Of a stretch of DNA of 17,364 nt, positions 1-8,113 are shown piece by piece (the stretch's first letter is position 1; each line of letters begins with the position of its first letter). The position numbers and the translations under genes are program-made. Source of the DNA: JBFXAM01 sp050184295. GTDB taxonomy: Bacteria; Planctomycetota; Phycisphaerae; UBA1845; Fen-1342. Under the pieces are notes generated by a model. The model was given only the letters and a program-made list of their open reading frames with translations, was not told where the DNA came from and made no database searches. The DNA is taken from positions 1 through 17,364 of the forward strand of contig JBFXAM010000095.1 in the NCBI GenBank assembly GCA_050184295.1. The letters run 5' to 3'.

Positions 1-1
1 G

Positions 2-286
2 GAGGCGCTCACGAACGCGACGCGCCACGCCCGCGCGACACACGTGCACGTCCGGGTCGTGCGCGTCGGCGACGCACTGCACCTCGGTGTGCGCGACGAC
101 GGAGTCGGTCTGGAGGGCGGCCTCGAGGGTGCTCCCGGGCTCGGGATGCGGGGCATCCGCGAACGCGTGCAGAGCCTGGGCGGCGTCCTGCACGTGGCGT
201 CCGCGCCCGGCCGGGGTACGATGGTCGCCGCAGAACTACCCAGGGTGCGCGATTCGAATGGACCCCATCCGCGTACTGATTGTTGA
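2..286 (+). CDS. Sensor histidine kinase, C-terminal ATPase end (5' truncated by window edge)
   Basis: Only the last 94 residues or so of the protein are inside the window, read from base 2 with no start codon. The visible part is the HATPase_c end of a NarX/DegS/LiaS-type (HisKA_3) kinase. It opens with an N-box (E-A-L-T-N-A-T-R-H-A), then has a G1 box D-D-G-V-G, a G2-like G-L-G-M-R-G-I-R-E-R-V, then L-G-G and the closing G-R-G-T-M-V-A-A-E-L-P strand. In this family such a kinase autophosphorylates and passes phosphate to a NarL-type regulator. The next gene encodes exactly that partner, and its ATG lies 29 bases before this stop, so translation is probably coupled. The sensory domain and phospho-accepting histidine are outside the window, so the signal cannot be told. 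Confidence 0.87.
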   Translation, partial: EALTNATRHARATHVHVRVVRVGDALHLGVRDDGVGLEGGLEGAPGLGMRGIRERVQSLGGVLHVASAPGRGTMVAAELPRVRDSNGPHPRTDC

Positions 287-923
287 CGACCACGCGGTGC
301 TGCGCGGCGGACTGCGCCTGTTGATCGACGCTCAGCCGGACCTGCGCGTCGTGGGCGAAGCGGGGTCGTTGCCCGAGGCGCTTGAAGTCGCGCGGGCGAC
401 ACAGCCACAGGTCATCACGCTCGATCTGGTGATGCCCGGGCCGTCCGGCGTCGCGTCCGTCGAGCGCTTGCGCGGCGTGGCCCCGCACGCCAGGATCGTG
501 GTGCTGACGATGCACGACGATCCGGCGTACGTCCGCGCGGCGGTCGCGATGGGCGCCGCGGGGTACGTGAACAAAAGCGCGGCGGATACGGAGCTGATCG
601 CGGCCATTCGCGCCGTGGCGCGCGGGCGCGTGTTCATCGACTTCGGCGAGAACGCACGGCTCGACGACGTGCTCGGCGCTGGAGCGTCGGCGGCGCACGG
701 CCAATCGCCGGTGGACGCCCTGAGCGAGCGCGAGCGCGAAGTGCTGCGGGACGCGGCGCGCGGCTATACCAACCAGCAGATCGCCGACGGCTTGTCGCTC
801 AGCGTCAAAACGGTCGAGTCCTATCGCGCGCGGGTGATGCGGAAGCTCAGGCTCAAGTCGCGCGCCGACCTCGTCCGCATTGCGCTGGAGCTCGGGTTGC
901 TGGAGCGCGACCAGCTTCCGTGA
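258..923 (+). CDS. NarL/FixJ-type two-component response regulator
   Basis: A 221-residue DNA-binding response regulator, the usual length for the family. The receiver domain (residues about 4-120) has the acidic pair D10-D11, the probable phospho-acceptor D56 (T-L-D-L-V-M-P), T84 and K106. The LuxR/GerE helix-turn-helix (about 153-215) has the typical L-S-E-R-E-R-E-V-L and N-Q-Q-I-A motifs followed by S-V-K-T-V-E-S-Y recognition-helix residues. I chose the ATG at 258 because it starts directly before the first receiver strand (I-R-V-L-I-V-D-D); the frame stays open upstream, but those codons lie inside the kinase gene and look non-coding. It should be phosphorylated by the kinase it overlaps. 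Its targets are unknown; the downstream secreted-protein genes are candidates only by proximity. Confidence 0.95.
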   Translation: MDPIRVLIVDDHAVLRGGLRLLIDAQPDLRVVGEAGSLPEALEVARATQPQVITLDLVMPGPSGVASVERLRGVAPHARIVVLTMHDDPAYVRAAVAMGAAGYVNKSAADTELIAAIRAVARGRVFIDFGENARLDDVLGAGASAAHGQSPVDALSEREREVLRDAARGYTNQQIADGLSLSVKTVESYRARVMRKLRLKSRADLVRIALELGLLERDQLP

Positions 924-927
924 GCGA

Positions 928-977
928 GCGCGGGTTTTCCCGCGCGTCTTCGCGGGTCCGCAGGGGTTTTCCCCGCG
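928..977 (+). terminator. Tandem GC hairpins after the response regulator gene
   Basis: Five bases after the regulator stop there is a perfect 7-bp stem, GCGCGGG (928-934) / CCCGCGC (939-945), with a TTTT loop. A second possible stem pairs CGCGGG (951-956) with CCCGCG (972-977). There is no clean T run after either, so this is a putative terminator only. The rest of the gap to 1184 shows no gene and no promoter I can support. Confidence 0.4.
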
Positions 978-1184
978 TATTTGATGCGAATCGCTGGAAT
1001 TGCCCGCTCTGCAGCGTCCGCGAACCGCGTCACACTTCCTCATGGTCAGCCCACGTCGTCGCGGCCGCAGTGTGCAGCCGCGGCGAGCGCGTCCGAAGTC
1101 CACGACGCGCCGGCGGGCGGTTGCGCGGTCAACACGCGGACCCCGCCAGGTTCGTGAGCGAGAAACCCACGTCAGGGAGTACCC

Positions 1185-3170
1185 ATGCTCGCGTGTCTGA
1201 AGCCCATGTCTTTCGTGAAACGGGGATTGCAGGTCGCGGTCGCAACCGCCGCATTGGGGTGTCTCGGCGCCAACGCGACGCCGATCATCGTCGACGACTC
1301 CGGCACCGCTCGGAATGGAAAGGTCGGCGGGTGGAGCTCGGTCGTCGCGCGCGGCGGTGTCGCGGCGATCAGTTACTACTGCGAGGACGACCACGCCGGC
1401 GCGGACGGCGACATGTACGCGCTGCGCTTCGCGTGGAACCAGGGCGCCGGCTGGCAGTGGGTCACCGTGGACCGCAACGGCGGCAGCGACACGTCGATGG
1501 CGCGCGGCAGCGACGGCGATTATCGGATCATTTATGCCGCTTCGCCGACCGGCATCGGGCTGGCGACGGGATCCGCCGCGGTGTGGTCGATCTCGTCGGT
1601 TCCGGTTCCTGGAAACCAGTGGCCCGCGAATCTCTCGATGGTGCTCGACTCCGACAACCATCCGCATCTCACCTACTACAACCTCGAACTCGGCGGGGAC
1701 CGCGCCCTGCGATACGTCTACTTCGACGGCGCCGCGTGGACGCCCGGCGGCGCCAACGGCGGCGTCATCGGCACCGGCCTCTGGACGCCGACCATCGGAT
1801 TCTCCAATACGCAGCTCGCGCTCGACGCAGCCCGCGTTCCCCATGTCGCGTTCGCCGAGCCCGCGGACGCGATCAATGCCTACGGGCAGATGAAATACGC
1901 GACGCTCGTCGGCGGCCCGAACGGAACCTGGCAGATCGAGTCGCTCGGCGTGCTCGGCGAAGATCCGTCGCTCGCAATTGGGAACGACGGCGCCCCGCGC
2001 ATGGTGTTCAACGGCGACGCGGGCATCACCTACGCCGTGCGGTCCGGCGGCACCTGGTCGTTCGAGACGATTGTCCCCGGTCAGTGGGGCAGTTCCGTGA
2101 CGATGGCGCTCAGCGACACCGACGTCCCCTTCGTCTCGTTCGGGATGACGGTCAACGAGGACATGTACTTCGCGCGGCGCGACGCCGGCGCGTGGACCGT
2201 CACCAAGATCGACGGCGACGGCACGTCCGGCCCGCACGTGATCCTGGGGCGCTACGGCACGAGCATCGACGTCGACGAGAACGGCGCGCCGCACATCAGC
2301 TACAGCGCCATCGACATCTACGGTCTGACGCATCGCTCGGACCTGAAGTACGAAGGTGTGAGCGGCCCGCCGCCTTGCGTCATCGTGACCCAGTCGCCGG
2401 CGCCGCAGGCGCCCTGCCCCGGCGACACCGCCGTGTTCAGCGTCACCGCCACCGGCAACGGGCCGCTGACCTACCAATGGCGGAAGGACGGCGCGAACTG
2501 CGTCGACGGTCCGACCGGCTGGGGCTCGACCCTCGTGGGGGCCACCGAGCCGACGCTGACCATCGGCGGCGTGGCGGAGCTTGATGTCGCGCGCTACGAC
2601 TGCGTCGTCACGCTGGCGGACTGCGGCAGCGCGGTGAGCGCGCCCGCGGCGCTGACGCTTGGCGCGCCCGCCGTCATCACCGGACCGCCGGCGCCGGCCA
2701 GCGCCTGTATCGGGGGCAGCGCTTCGTTCTCCGTGTCGGCCACCGGCGGCGGCGCGATTCAGTATGAATGGCGCAAGGACGGCGCCACGCTCAGCAACGG
2801 GCCGACGGCGCACGGTTCAATCATCTCCGGCGCGAACTCGCCCACCCTCAACATCGCGAACCTCGCGGCCGCCGACCAGGGCGTCTACGACTGCTTCGCG
2901 TACACGCTCTGCGGCGGCGACGTCAGCGCACCCGCGACGCTCACCGTCAACACCTGCGGCGAGGTCCGCGGTGACATGAACTGCGACGGCGTCGTGAACA
3001 ACTTCGACATCGATCCGTTCGTGCTCGCGCTCGCCAATCCGGATGAGTATGAACGCCAGTATCCGAATTGCGACGGCGGATCGAACGGCGACGTGAACGA
3101 CGACGGCGCCCTGAACAACTTCGACATCGATCCGTTCGTCGCGTGCCTGATTCAGGGCGGCTGTCCATAG
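1185..3170 (+). CDS. Secreted beta-propeller/Ig-like protein with C-terminal GC-type dockerin-like tail
   Basis: A 661-residue exported protein of unknown function. The ATG at 1185 follows an AGGGAG ribosome site by 5 bases; a second ATG at 1206 is possible. A signal peptide covers about residues 1-31 (basic start, hydrophobic core V-A-V-A-T-A-A-L-G, likely cut after A-N-A). Residues about 40-390 hold repeated segments of the type S-L-A-x-D/N-x-x-x-x-P-x-x-x-F/Y followed by W-x-x-E/T, which look like BNR/sialidase-like propeller blades without obvious catalytic residues. Two Ig-like domains follow (about 396-488 and 495-589), each with a cysteine, Y-x-W-R-K-D-G and a late Y-D-C. The tail (596-661) has two calcium-loop-like motifs, D-M-N-C-D-G and D-V-N-D-D-G, each followed by N-N-F-D-I-D-P-F-V, and ends G-G-C-P. 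It is the first of three co-directional genes with this tail. Expected location is the cell surface or outside the cell. Confidence 0.9.
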   Translation: MLACLKPMSFVKRGLQVAVATAALGCLGANATPIIVDDSGTARNGKVGGWSSVVARGGVAAISYYCEDDHAGADGDMYALRFAWNQGAGWQWVTVDRNGGSDTSMARGSDGDYRIIYAASPTGIGLATGSAAVWSISSVPVPGNQWPANLSMVLDSDNHPHLTYYNLELGGDRALRYVYFDGAAWTPGGANGGVIGTGLWTPTIGFSNTQLALDAARVPHVAFAEPADAINAYGQMKYATLVGGPNGTWQIESLGVLGEDPSLAIGNDGAPRMVFNGDAGITYAVRSGGTWSFETIVPGQWGSSVTMALSDTDVPFVSFGMTVNEDMYFARRDAGAWTVTKIDGDGTSGPHVILGRYGTSIDVDENGAPHISYSAIDIYGLTHRSDLKYEGVSGPPPCVIVTQSPAPQAPCPGDTAVFSVTATGNGPLTYQWRKDGANCVDGPTGWGSTLVGATEPTLTIGGVAELDVARYDCVVTLADCGSAVSAPAALTLGAPAVITGPPAPASACIGGSASFSVSATGGGAIQYEWRKDGATLSNGPTAHGSIISGANSPTLNIANLAAADQGVYDCFAYTLCGGDVSAPATLTVNTCGEVRGDMNCDGVVNNFDIDPFVLALANPDEYERQYPNCDGGSNGDVNDDGALNNFDIDPFVACLIQGGCP

Positions 3171-3203
3171 CCAAGTCGCGACACGCGGCGGAGAAGGCAT
3201 GCA

Positions 3204-3236
3204 TCGCGCGGCGCGGGTGTCGACCGCGCCGCGCGA
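3204..3236 (+). promoter_or_regulatory. Perfect 12-13 bp stem-loop touching the ribosome binding site of the next gene
   Basis: CGCGCGGCGCGG (3205-3216) pairs perfectly with CCGCGCCGCGCG (3224-3235) around a 7-base loop, and T3204 can add a pair with A3236. The Shine-Dalgarno sequence AGGAG of the next gene is 3236-3240, so the stem ends exactly at it. There is no T run, so it may be a transcription barrier, an RNA-stability element or a translation-control hairpin. The pairing is seen in the sequence; the role is inferred. Confidence 0.5.
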
Positions 3237-3248
3237 GGAGAATAACGT

Positions 3249-4994
3249 ATGACGCTCGTTCGACTGGGAATCGCCGCGCTGCTCACGTGCACGGCCTCCG
3301 CGGTTGGAATCGCGGACATCATCTACGCGCAGCCGCCGAGCCCGAGCGGCGGGCTCTTTCAATCGTCCTGGTGGGATCCGGACGACAGCGACTGGGACAT
3401 GCACGCGTGGGATGACTTCACGCTGAGCGCGCCGCGGGCGATCACCGAAGTCACATGGCGCGGCGGGTACATCTACGGTGGCGCGTACGGCGGCCCCGTA
3501 GTGAATTTCACCGTCGCGATCTATCCATCCATTGCGGCCGGGTCTGAACCCAACGTCGTCAATCCGCCGCTGATACAGTTCGAGACCGGTGGCAACGCGG
3601 GCCAGACGTATGCCGGAACCGTCGGCGGCACAGCGATGTATGATTATCACTTCACGCTGCCGTCCCCGTTTCAGGCCGCCGCCGGCACGCGATACTGGGT
3701 GTACATCCTCGGCTGGCAGCACGGCATTCCGGAATGGGGGCTTTGCAACGCGACCGGCGGCAACGGGAGCCACTTCCGCTTCGTGCGCGGCGCACACATG
3801 TATCAGATGGCGCCCGGTGACGCGACGTTCACGCTGCTCGGGACTGACGCGCCGACACGGACGATCACGGCCACCGTGTCTCCTGTCGATGCCGGCTCCG
3901 TTCAGGGCGCCGGTGCGTATCCCATCGACTCGACCGCCTGGCTCGCCGCGATTCCGAGCGCCGGCTGGACGTTCGTGCGCTGGACCGAGAGCGGCGCGCC
4001 CGTGAGCTCGGCGAATCCCTACTCGTTCATCGTGACGACGGACCGGGCGCTCGTCGCGAACTTCGTGCCCGAGCACACCGTCACCACCGCCGCGCTTCCG
4101 ACCTACGGTGGTGCGACGACGGGTGGCGGGACGTACGGCGATGGATCGGTCGTCACCGTACAGGCCGTTCCAAACCCGCACTTCGCCTTCCTCTACTGGG
4201 CCGAGTACGGGACGCCGGTCAGCACGGCGGCGGATTACACGTTCACCGCGAACGCGGATCGGTCGCTGACGGCGTGGTTCGCGCTCGACGCGCAGAGCCG
4301 AGTCTTTGACTTTGACAACGCGCCGGTGCACACGTCGTTTCCGATCGACCTGGTCGAAGGCGGCTTGACCGCGCACTTCACGGGAACAGGGCAGCAATAC
4401 GGTTATGGATACTCGATTCAGCACGCCGACGCGCTCGGGTTCACGCCGGCCGGCTTCGCGGGGCTGTGCGTGTATCCGAACAGCGTCTTTCTCAGCGACC
4501 TGGTTGTCGATTTCTCCGCACCGCTGAACTCGTTCTCGATCCTTTACTCGCCGCAGGAGCTCGGTTGCGACGACTCGGCAACGCTGCGCGCGACCGGCTA
4601 CATGAATGGGACGCTGGTGGCGAGCAGCACCGCGACGGCCGCGCCGCCCGGCACCTGGCCGACCGGCACGCTGCGGCTGGATGCGCCTGCGCCATTCAAC
4701 AGCGTGGTTGTTCATTACGACCATCGTCCCCCGACCTGTCAGGATTGGGGGCCGATCTTCCTCGCCGACAACATGATCGTCACCCTCGCGGCGGTTACAC
4801 CGGCGGGCGACCTGAACTGCGATGGGTCCGTCAACAACTTTGACATCGACCCGTTTGTGCTCGCGCTGACCGATCCCACCGGGTATGCGGGCACGTTCCC
4901 CGGATGCGACCGTTCGGCGGCGGATGTCAATCAGGATGGAGCTGTGAACAACTTCGACATCGATGGATTCGTGGCGCTGCTCGTCGGCGGATAG
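3249..4994 (+). CDS. Secreted protein with InlB-like B repeats and C-terminal dockerin-like tail
   Basis: A 581-residue exported protein of unknown function. The ATG at 3249 lies 8 bases after AGGAG (3236-3240). The signal peptide (about residues 1-22) has a hydrophobic stretch L-G-I-A-A-L-L-T-C-T-A and a likely cut near G-I-A. Residues about 25-200 form a beta-rich domain with many Trp and Tyr (W-W-D-P-D-D, W-D-D-F-T-L) that I cannot name. Residues about 203-357 hold two tandem copies of a divergent InlB B-repeat-like unit (Flg_new-type: G-S/Y-V.. A-x-P-x-x-x-F-x-x-W .. A-x-F). A second beta domain (about 358-515) precedes the tail at 520-581. This tail keeps both N-N-F-D-I-D loops but ends at L-L-V-G-G, so it lacks the two late cysteines of its neighbours. 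It sits 78 bases after the previous gene and 86 before the next, in the same direction. Confidence 0.88.
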   Translation: MTLVRLGIAALLTCTASAVGIADIIYAQPPSPSGGLFQSSWWDPDDSDWDMHAWDDFTLSAPRAITEVTWRGGYIYGGAYGGPVVNFTVAIYPSIAAGSEPNVVNPPLIQFETGGNAGQTYAGTVGGTAMYDYHFTLPSPFQAAAGTRYWVYILGWQHGIPEWGLCNATGGNGSHFRFVRGAHMYQMAPGDATFTLLGTDAPTRTITATVSPVDAGSVQGAGAYPIDSTAWLAAIPSAGWTFVRWTESGAPVSSANPYSFIVTTDRALVANFVPEHTVTTAALPTYGGATTGGGTYGDGSVVTVQAVPNPHFAFLYWAEYGTPVSTAADYTFTANADRSLTAWFALDAQSRVFDFDNAPVHTSFPIDLVEGGLTAHFTGTGQQYGYGYSIQHADALGFTPAGFAGLCVYPNSVFLSDLVVDFSAPLNSFSILYSPQELGCDDSATLRATGYMNGTLVASSTATAAPPGTWPTGTLRLDAPAPFNSVVVHYDHRPPTCQDWGPIFLADNMIVTLAAVTPAGDLNCDGSVNNFDIDPFVLALTDPTGYAGTFPGCDRSAADVNQDGAVNNFDIDGFVALLVGG

Positions 4995-5022
4995 CCGGAG
5001 CGCGCTTGCACGGCGGCGGCGG

Positions 5023-5058
5023 CGCGGAACGCGGAATGCACGGACGACCGCGTTCGCG
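5023..5058 (+). promoter_or_regulatory. Imperfect 11-bp hairpin upstream of the HAF-repeat gene
   Basis: CGCG (5023-5026) plus AACGCGG (5028-5034), with one bulged G, pairs with CCGCGTT (5048-5054) plus CGCG (5055-5058) around a 13-base loop. It lies 9 bases before AGGAGG (5068-5073). It occupies the same place relative to the next gene as the hairpin at 3204-3236, but with a looser stem. It may be a terminator or an mRNA-processing or stability element. Confidence 0.35.
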
Positions 5059-5080
5059 TTGCCGAACAGGAGGCAGATAC

Positions 5081-6655
5081 ATGCGTTACAACGAGCGACT
5101 TCGTGGGTGGGGCCGCTGCGTCGCGGCGGCAGCGGTTGTGCTGTTGGCCTCCCCGCTGAACGCCCAGACGATCCAAAGCATCGGGGCGCTCAGCCCAACC
5201 GGCACGTCGACCGCGTATGGCGTGAGTGCCGACGGATCGGCGGTTGTGGGTTACGCGAATTCCAGCGGCGTGCTGCGCGCCATTCGCTGGACCAGCGCCG
5301 GCGGTCTGCAGAATCTCGGCGTGCCGCCGACCGGCATCCGGTCCATCGGGTTCGCGATTAGCGCGGACGGTTACGCGGTCACGGGTCTCTGCGTGCTGCC
5401 GGGAACCGGTCACGTCTTTCTCTGGACCGCGGAGAGCGGCCTCGAGGATCTTGGGACGCTTCCGATCCAGAACGTGTCCTACGGGTTTGCGATCAGTGGC
5501 GACGGACTCGTGATCGGCGGCGGTCCCAGCACGGGCGCGGAAGGGCACGCGTTCACCTGGGACAGCGCCTCAGGATTTGTCGACCTCAACAAGCTCCCCG
5601 GCGGATTGGCGTCGGCCCTCTACGGACTCAACGCTGACGGTTCGGCCGGTGCCGGGTTCAGCGGAACGACCCTCGGAGATCGCGCGGTGCTCTGGACGCG
5701 TGCCGGCGGCATGGAGGATCTCGGCGTGCTTGCCGGCGGTGCGACCTCGAAGGGCAATGCGATCAGTGCCGACGGGACCGCGATCGCGGGGACAAGCGAC
5801 TCGTCGCTGGGGCAGCGCGCGTTCCGCTGGACGCGATCCGGCGGGATGGAGGATCTCGGGACAGCAGCCGGACGCAGCACGTCCGACGGGCTCGCCATCA
5901 GCGCCGACGGATCGATCGTCGCCGGTCGCGATGAACTCGGCGCCATCCTGTGGACGCGCGAAACCGGATGCGTGGACCTGCCCTCCTTTCTCGCGGCGCG
6001 CGGCGTGAACCTGGCCGGCTGGACGCTCGCCGCATGTTACGGCGTTTCGCGCGACGGCACCGCGCTGGCCGGCGAAGGTCGACTCAACGGCCAGCTTCGC
6101 GGCTGGGTCGTTCGCGGACTGCCGTCGCTTTGCGCGCCGCAGATCACACAGCAGCCCGCGCCGGCGGCGGGCTGCTCCGGCGCGCTGACCCCGTTCTCGG
6201 TCGTTGCCGCGGCCGGCAGCGACCTGACTTACGAGTGGCAGATCGAAGCTGCTTCCGGCGTCTGGGCCACGCTCGGGGAGACCCCGCTACCGTTGCCCTG
6301 CGGCGGCGCCGCGCATGCGCTGAATCCGCATGCGGCCGACGTACTGATCGGCGTGACGGCGTGTTCCGGCGTGTCCTCATACTCGGTGCGAGCGCTGGTC
6401 TCGAACGCGTGTCAGAGCGTCCCGAGCAACAGCGCCGCGCTGTCCATTGTCACGACCGGCGATCTGAATTGCGATTGCGCAGTGAACAACTTCGACATCG
6501 ACGCGTTTGTGCTGGCCTTGACGAATCCCGACGGTTACGCCGCGGCGTTCCCGGGGTGCGACCGGGCGAATGCGGACACGGACCACGACGGGATGGTCAA
6601 CAACTTCGACATCGACGCATTTGTGGCGTGTCTGACCGATGGGGCGTGTCCATAG
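5081..6655 (+). CDS. Secreted HAF-repeat beta-propeller protein with C-terminal dockerin-like tail
   Basis: A 524-residue exported protein of unknown function. The ATG at 5081 follows a strong AGGAGG (5068-5073) by 7 bases; the frame is open further upstream, but that part overlaps the previous gene. The signal peptide (about 1-29) has the core V-A-A-A-A-V-V-L-L-A and a likely cut after L-N-A. Residues about 35-345 contain seven repeats of the type G-x-A/V-I-S-A-D-G-x-x-x-x-G alternating with W-T-x-x-x-G-L/M-x-D-L-G, the pattern of 'extracellular HAF repeat' proteins; seven copies fit a seven-bladed propeller. A cysteine-containing Ig-like domain follows (about 348-455, with Y-E-W-Q). The tail is 460-524, ending G-A-C-P; its first loop reads N-C-D-C instead of N-C-D-G, adding an extra cysteine in place of the loop glycine. 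It is the last of three co-directional dockerin-tailed genes. Confidence 0.9.
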   Translation: MRYNERLRGWGRCVAAAAVVLLASPLNAQTIQSIGALSPTGTSTAYGVSADGSAVVGYANSSGVLRAIRWTSAGGLQNLGVPPTGIRSIGFAISADGYAVTGLCVLPGTGHVFLWTAESGLEDLGTLPIQNVSYGFAISGDGLVIGGGPSTGAEGHAFTWDSASGFVDLNKLPGGLASALYGLNADGSAGAGFSGTTLGDRAVLWTRAGGMEDLGVLAGGATSKGNAISADGTAIAGTSDSSLGQRAFRWTRSGGMEDLGTAAGRSTSDGLAISADGSIVAGRDELGAILWTRETGCVDLPSFLAARGVNLAGWTLAACYGVSRDGTALAGEGRLNGQLRGWVVRGLPSLCAPQITQQPAPAAGCSGALTPFSVVAAAGSDLTYEWQIEAASGVWATLGETPLPLPCGGAAHALNPHAADVLIGVTACSGVSSYSVRALVSNACQSVPSNSAALSIVTTGDLNCDCAVNNFDIDAFVLALTNPDGYAAAFPGCDRANADTDHDGMVNNFDIDAFVACLTDGACP

Positions 6656-6680
6656 CGCCGGAGCGCCGCGCAGAAGCCTG

Positions 6681-6718
6681 CACGCGAGCGCTGCGCCGCC
6701 GGGCGCAGCGCTCGCGTG
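6681..6718. terminator. Perfect 16-bp inverted repeat between convergent genes
   Basis: CACGCGAGCGCTGCGC (6681-6696) and GCGCAGCGCTCGCGTG (6703-6718) are exact reverse complements around a CGCCGG loop whose end bases can also pair. It lies 26 bases after the HAF-repeat gene on the plus strand and 67 bases after the stop of the minus-strand HTH gene. A bidirectional terminator is the simplest reading. A weak T-rich stretch (TCGCGTTTTCC) follows on the plus side only. Confidence 0.6.
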
Positions 6719-6784
6719 TCGCGTTTTCCTGGTCGCTCGCGCCGCCGTGGTGCGCGTCGGCGGGGCGGGCACGCGCCGTGTGTT

Positions 6785-8113
6785 CTACTCGGGTTCGCCA
6801 AAATCGAAGGTCATGCGATAACCCGTGCGCCAGAGCGGATACGGAGTCTGGCAGCGGTAGCCCACGTATTCCGCCGGATCGAGCTTGCGCACGCTGAAGA
6901 GGTGGCGGAGCAGCTCGCGCTGGCGGGCGTACGCCGGCGAATCGACCTGTTGCAGCCCGGCGCCGAGCGCTTCGAGCCGCGGCCCGGTCGCAAAACGCGT
7001 CTGCCACCGCTCCCCGGCGCTCGACGCGAAGTCCGGCCGCCACAGGTGCACGTCCAGCCCGGGGATGCAGCGCCGTGCGACGTCGCGATGCAGGAACACG
7101 TCGAGCAGCAGCCAGCGCGCCGGGAAGTTGATCAGGGCCCACACCTCCTCGGTAAAAGGCGGCGCCAGGCGCGGGTGCGCCATCAGCCCGCGCAGACCGA
7201 ACACCAGGTCACAACCGCCGGGCGACGTCATCGACGGCTCCACCGTCTGCACGACGAACTCATGCGGCTGGCGCGTTTTCACGATCGGCGGCGGGTCGGT
7301 CGAGAAGGCGCGCAGCACCTGCGGCGGAACGCCGCTGCTGTCGCGCGCCGCGCTCAATGCCTCGAAGCGGCCCAGCTCCGGCGCGCCAGACGCCGCGCCA
7401 TCGTCACTGACCGGTGTCGCGAAGACGTGGAAAGTGAGCGGAACCGCGTCCTCGCGGGCCGTGTGCCCGATCAGGCCGTACGCGCGCGTCTGCGTCAACC
7501 GCTCGGGAATCGCGTTCGGCTCGTAGATGTGAACGGCGAGCCAGGTCTCTGAGCGTCGGCCGGTGAGCGCCGCGGCGGACTCAAAGAGCTGTCGCGCGTG
7601 GGGCTCGTGCGAGACAGCGCCGGCCGCGAACCTGGATTCGCGCGCGTTCAAACGTTCGAGCAATCGCGCGCGGCTGCCGGCAGTCCGGCGCACAACGCTT
7701 GCGTACGCATCGATTGCAGCGTGGAGCGTGCGGACCGCGTCGCGGATCTCCGTCGCCGTACGCCAGCAGCCTGCGACCGCGTCCGCGAGCGCGCGAAGCC
7801 CCGCGGCGCCGGGCAACTGCGCGACCAGGGAGGTATTCGCGACCGGCTGGTTGGCGCTCGATACGGCACGCTGACACGTCGTTCGCTCGATTTTCAGCCG
7901 TCGTGCCAGACCGCTCGCGGTTTGCGCCTCCACCGGCAGTACCGCCAGGAGGCCGCGCAGATCGCGATGGAGCGCACGCAGTGCATCGACGAGCGCCGCG
8001 TCCTGCGCCGGATCGAGCGGTTGGGCGAGGCGGCGGTGGTCCGCGCGTGGGGAACCCGCCACGCTGGTGCTGGGCGATCCGGAATCGCGCTCGGGGAAAA
8101 ATGTGCTTGACAT
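6785..8113 (-). CDS. HTH-containing protein of unknown function (planctomycete-type, PGAAG motif)
   Basis: A 442-residue cytoplasmic protein if translation starts at the ATG at 8113. The frame is open far upstream and another ATG lies at 8164; no start has a clear Shine-Dalgarno, so the start is uncertain. Residues about 35-60 are a leucine-rich helix. Residues 65-88 (A-S-G-L-A-R-R-L-K-I-E-R-T-T-C-Q-R) look like a helix-turn-helix, followed by L-P-G-A-A-G (100-105) and more helices to about 160. This HTH plus P-G-A-A-G layout reminds me of a large planctomycete family of unnamed function. The rest (about 165-442) is alpha/beta with no motif I can name. It has no signal peptide or membrane segment. 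It is divergent from the small dockerin gene at 8249, and the repeats at 8101-8144 overlap its start, so it could regulate that gene and itself; this is inference. Confidence 0.75.
   Translation of the reverse strand: MSSTFFPERDSGSPSTSVAGSPRADHRRLAQPLDPAQDAALVDALRALHRDLRGLLAVLPVEAQTASGLARRLKIERTTCQRAVSSANQPVANTSLVAQLPGAAGLRALADAVAGCWRTATEIRDAVRTLHAAIDAYASVVRRTAGSRARLLERLNARESRFAAGAVSHEPHARQLFESAAALTGRRSETWLAVHIYEPNAIPERLTQTRAYGLIGHTAREDAVPLTFHVFATPVSDDGAASGAPELGRFEALSAARDSSGVPPQVLRAFSTDPPPIVKTRQPHEFVVQTVEPSMTSPGGCDLVFGLRGLMAHPRLAPPFTEEVWALINFPARWLLLDVFLHRDVARRCIPGLDVHLWRPDFASSAGERWQTRFATGPRLEALGAGLQQVDSPAYARQRELLRHLFSVRKLDPAEYVGYRCQTPYPLWRTGYRMTFDFGEPE

Noticed and set aside
9..2813. A 934-codon open frame on the minus strand
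   Set aside because: It is antisense to the response regulator and the first dockerin gene, is Arg/Ala/Val/Asp-rich without any domain, and reflects the GC-rich third positions of the real genes.
2817..4724. A 635-codon open frame on the minus strand
   Set aside because: Antisense to the first two dockerin genes; low-complexity composition and no signal, motif or ribosome site.
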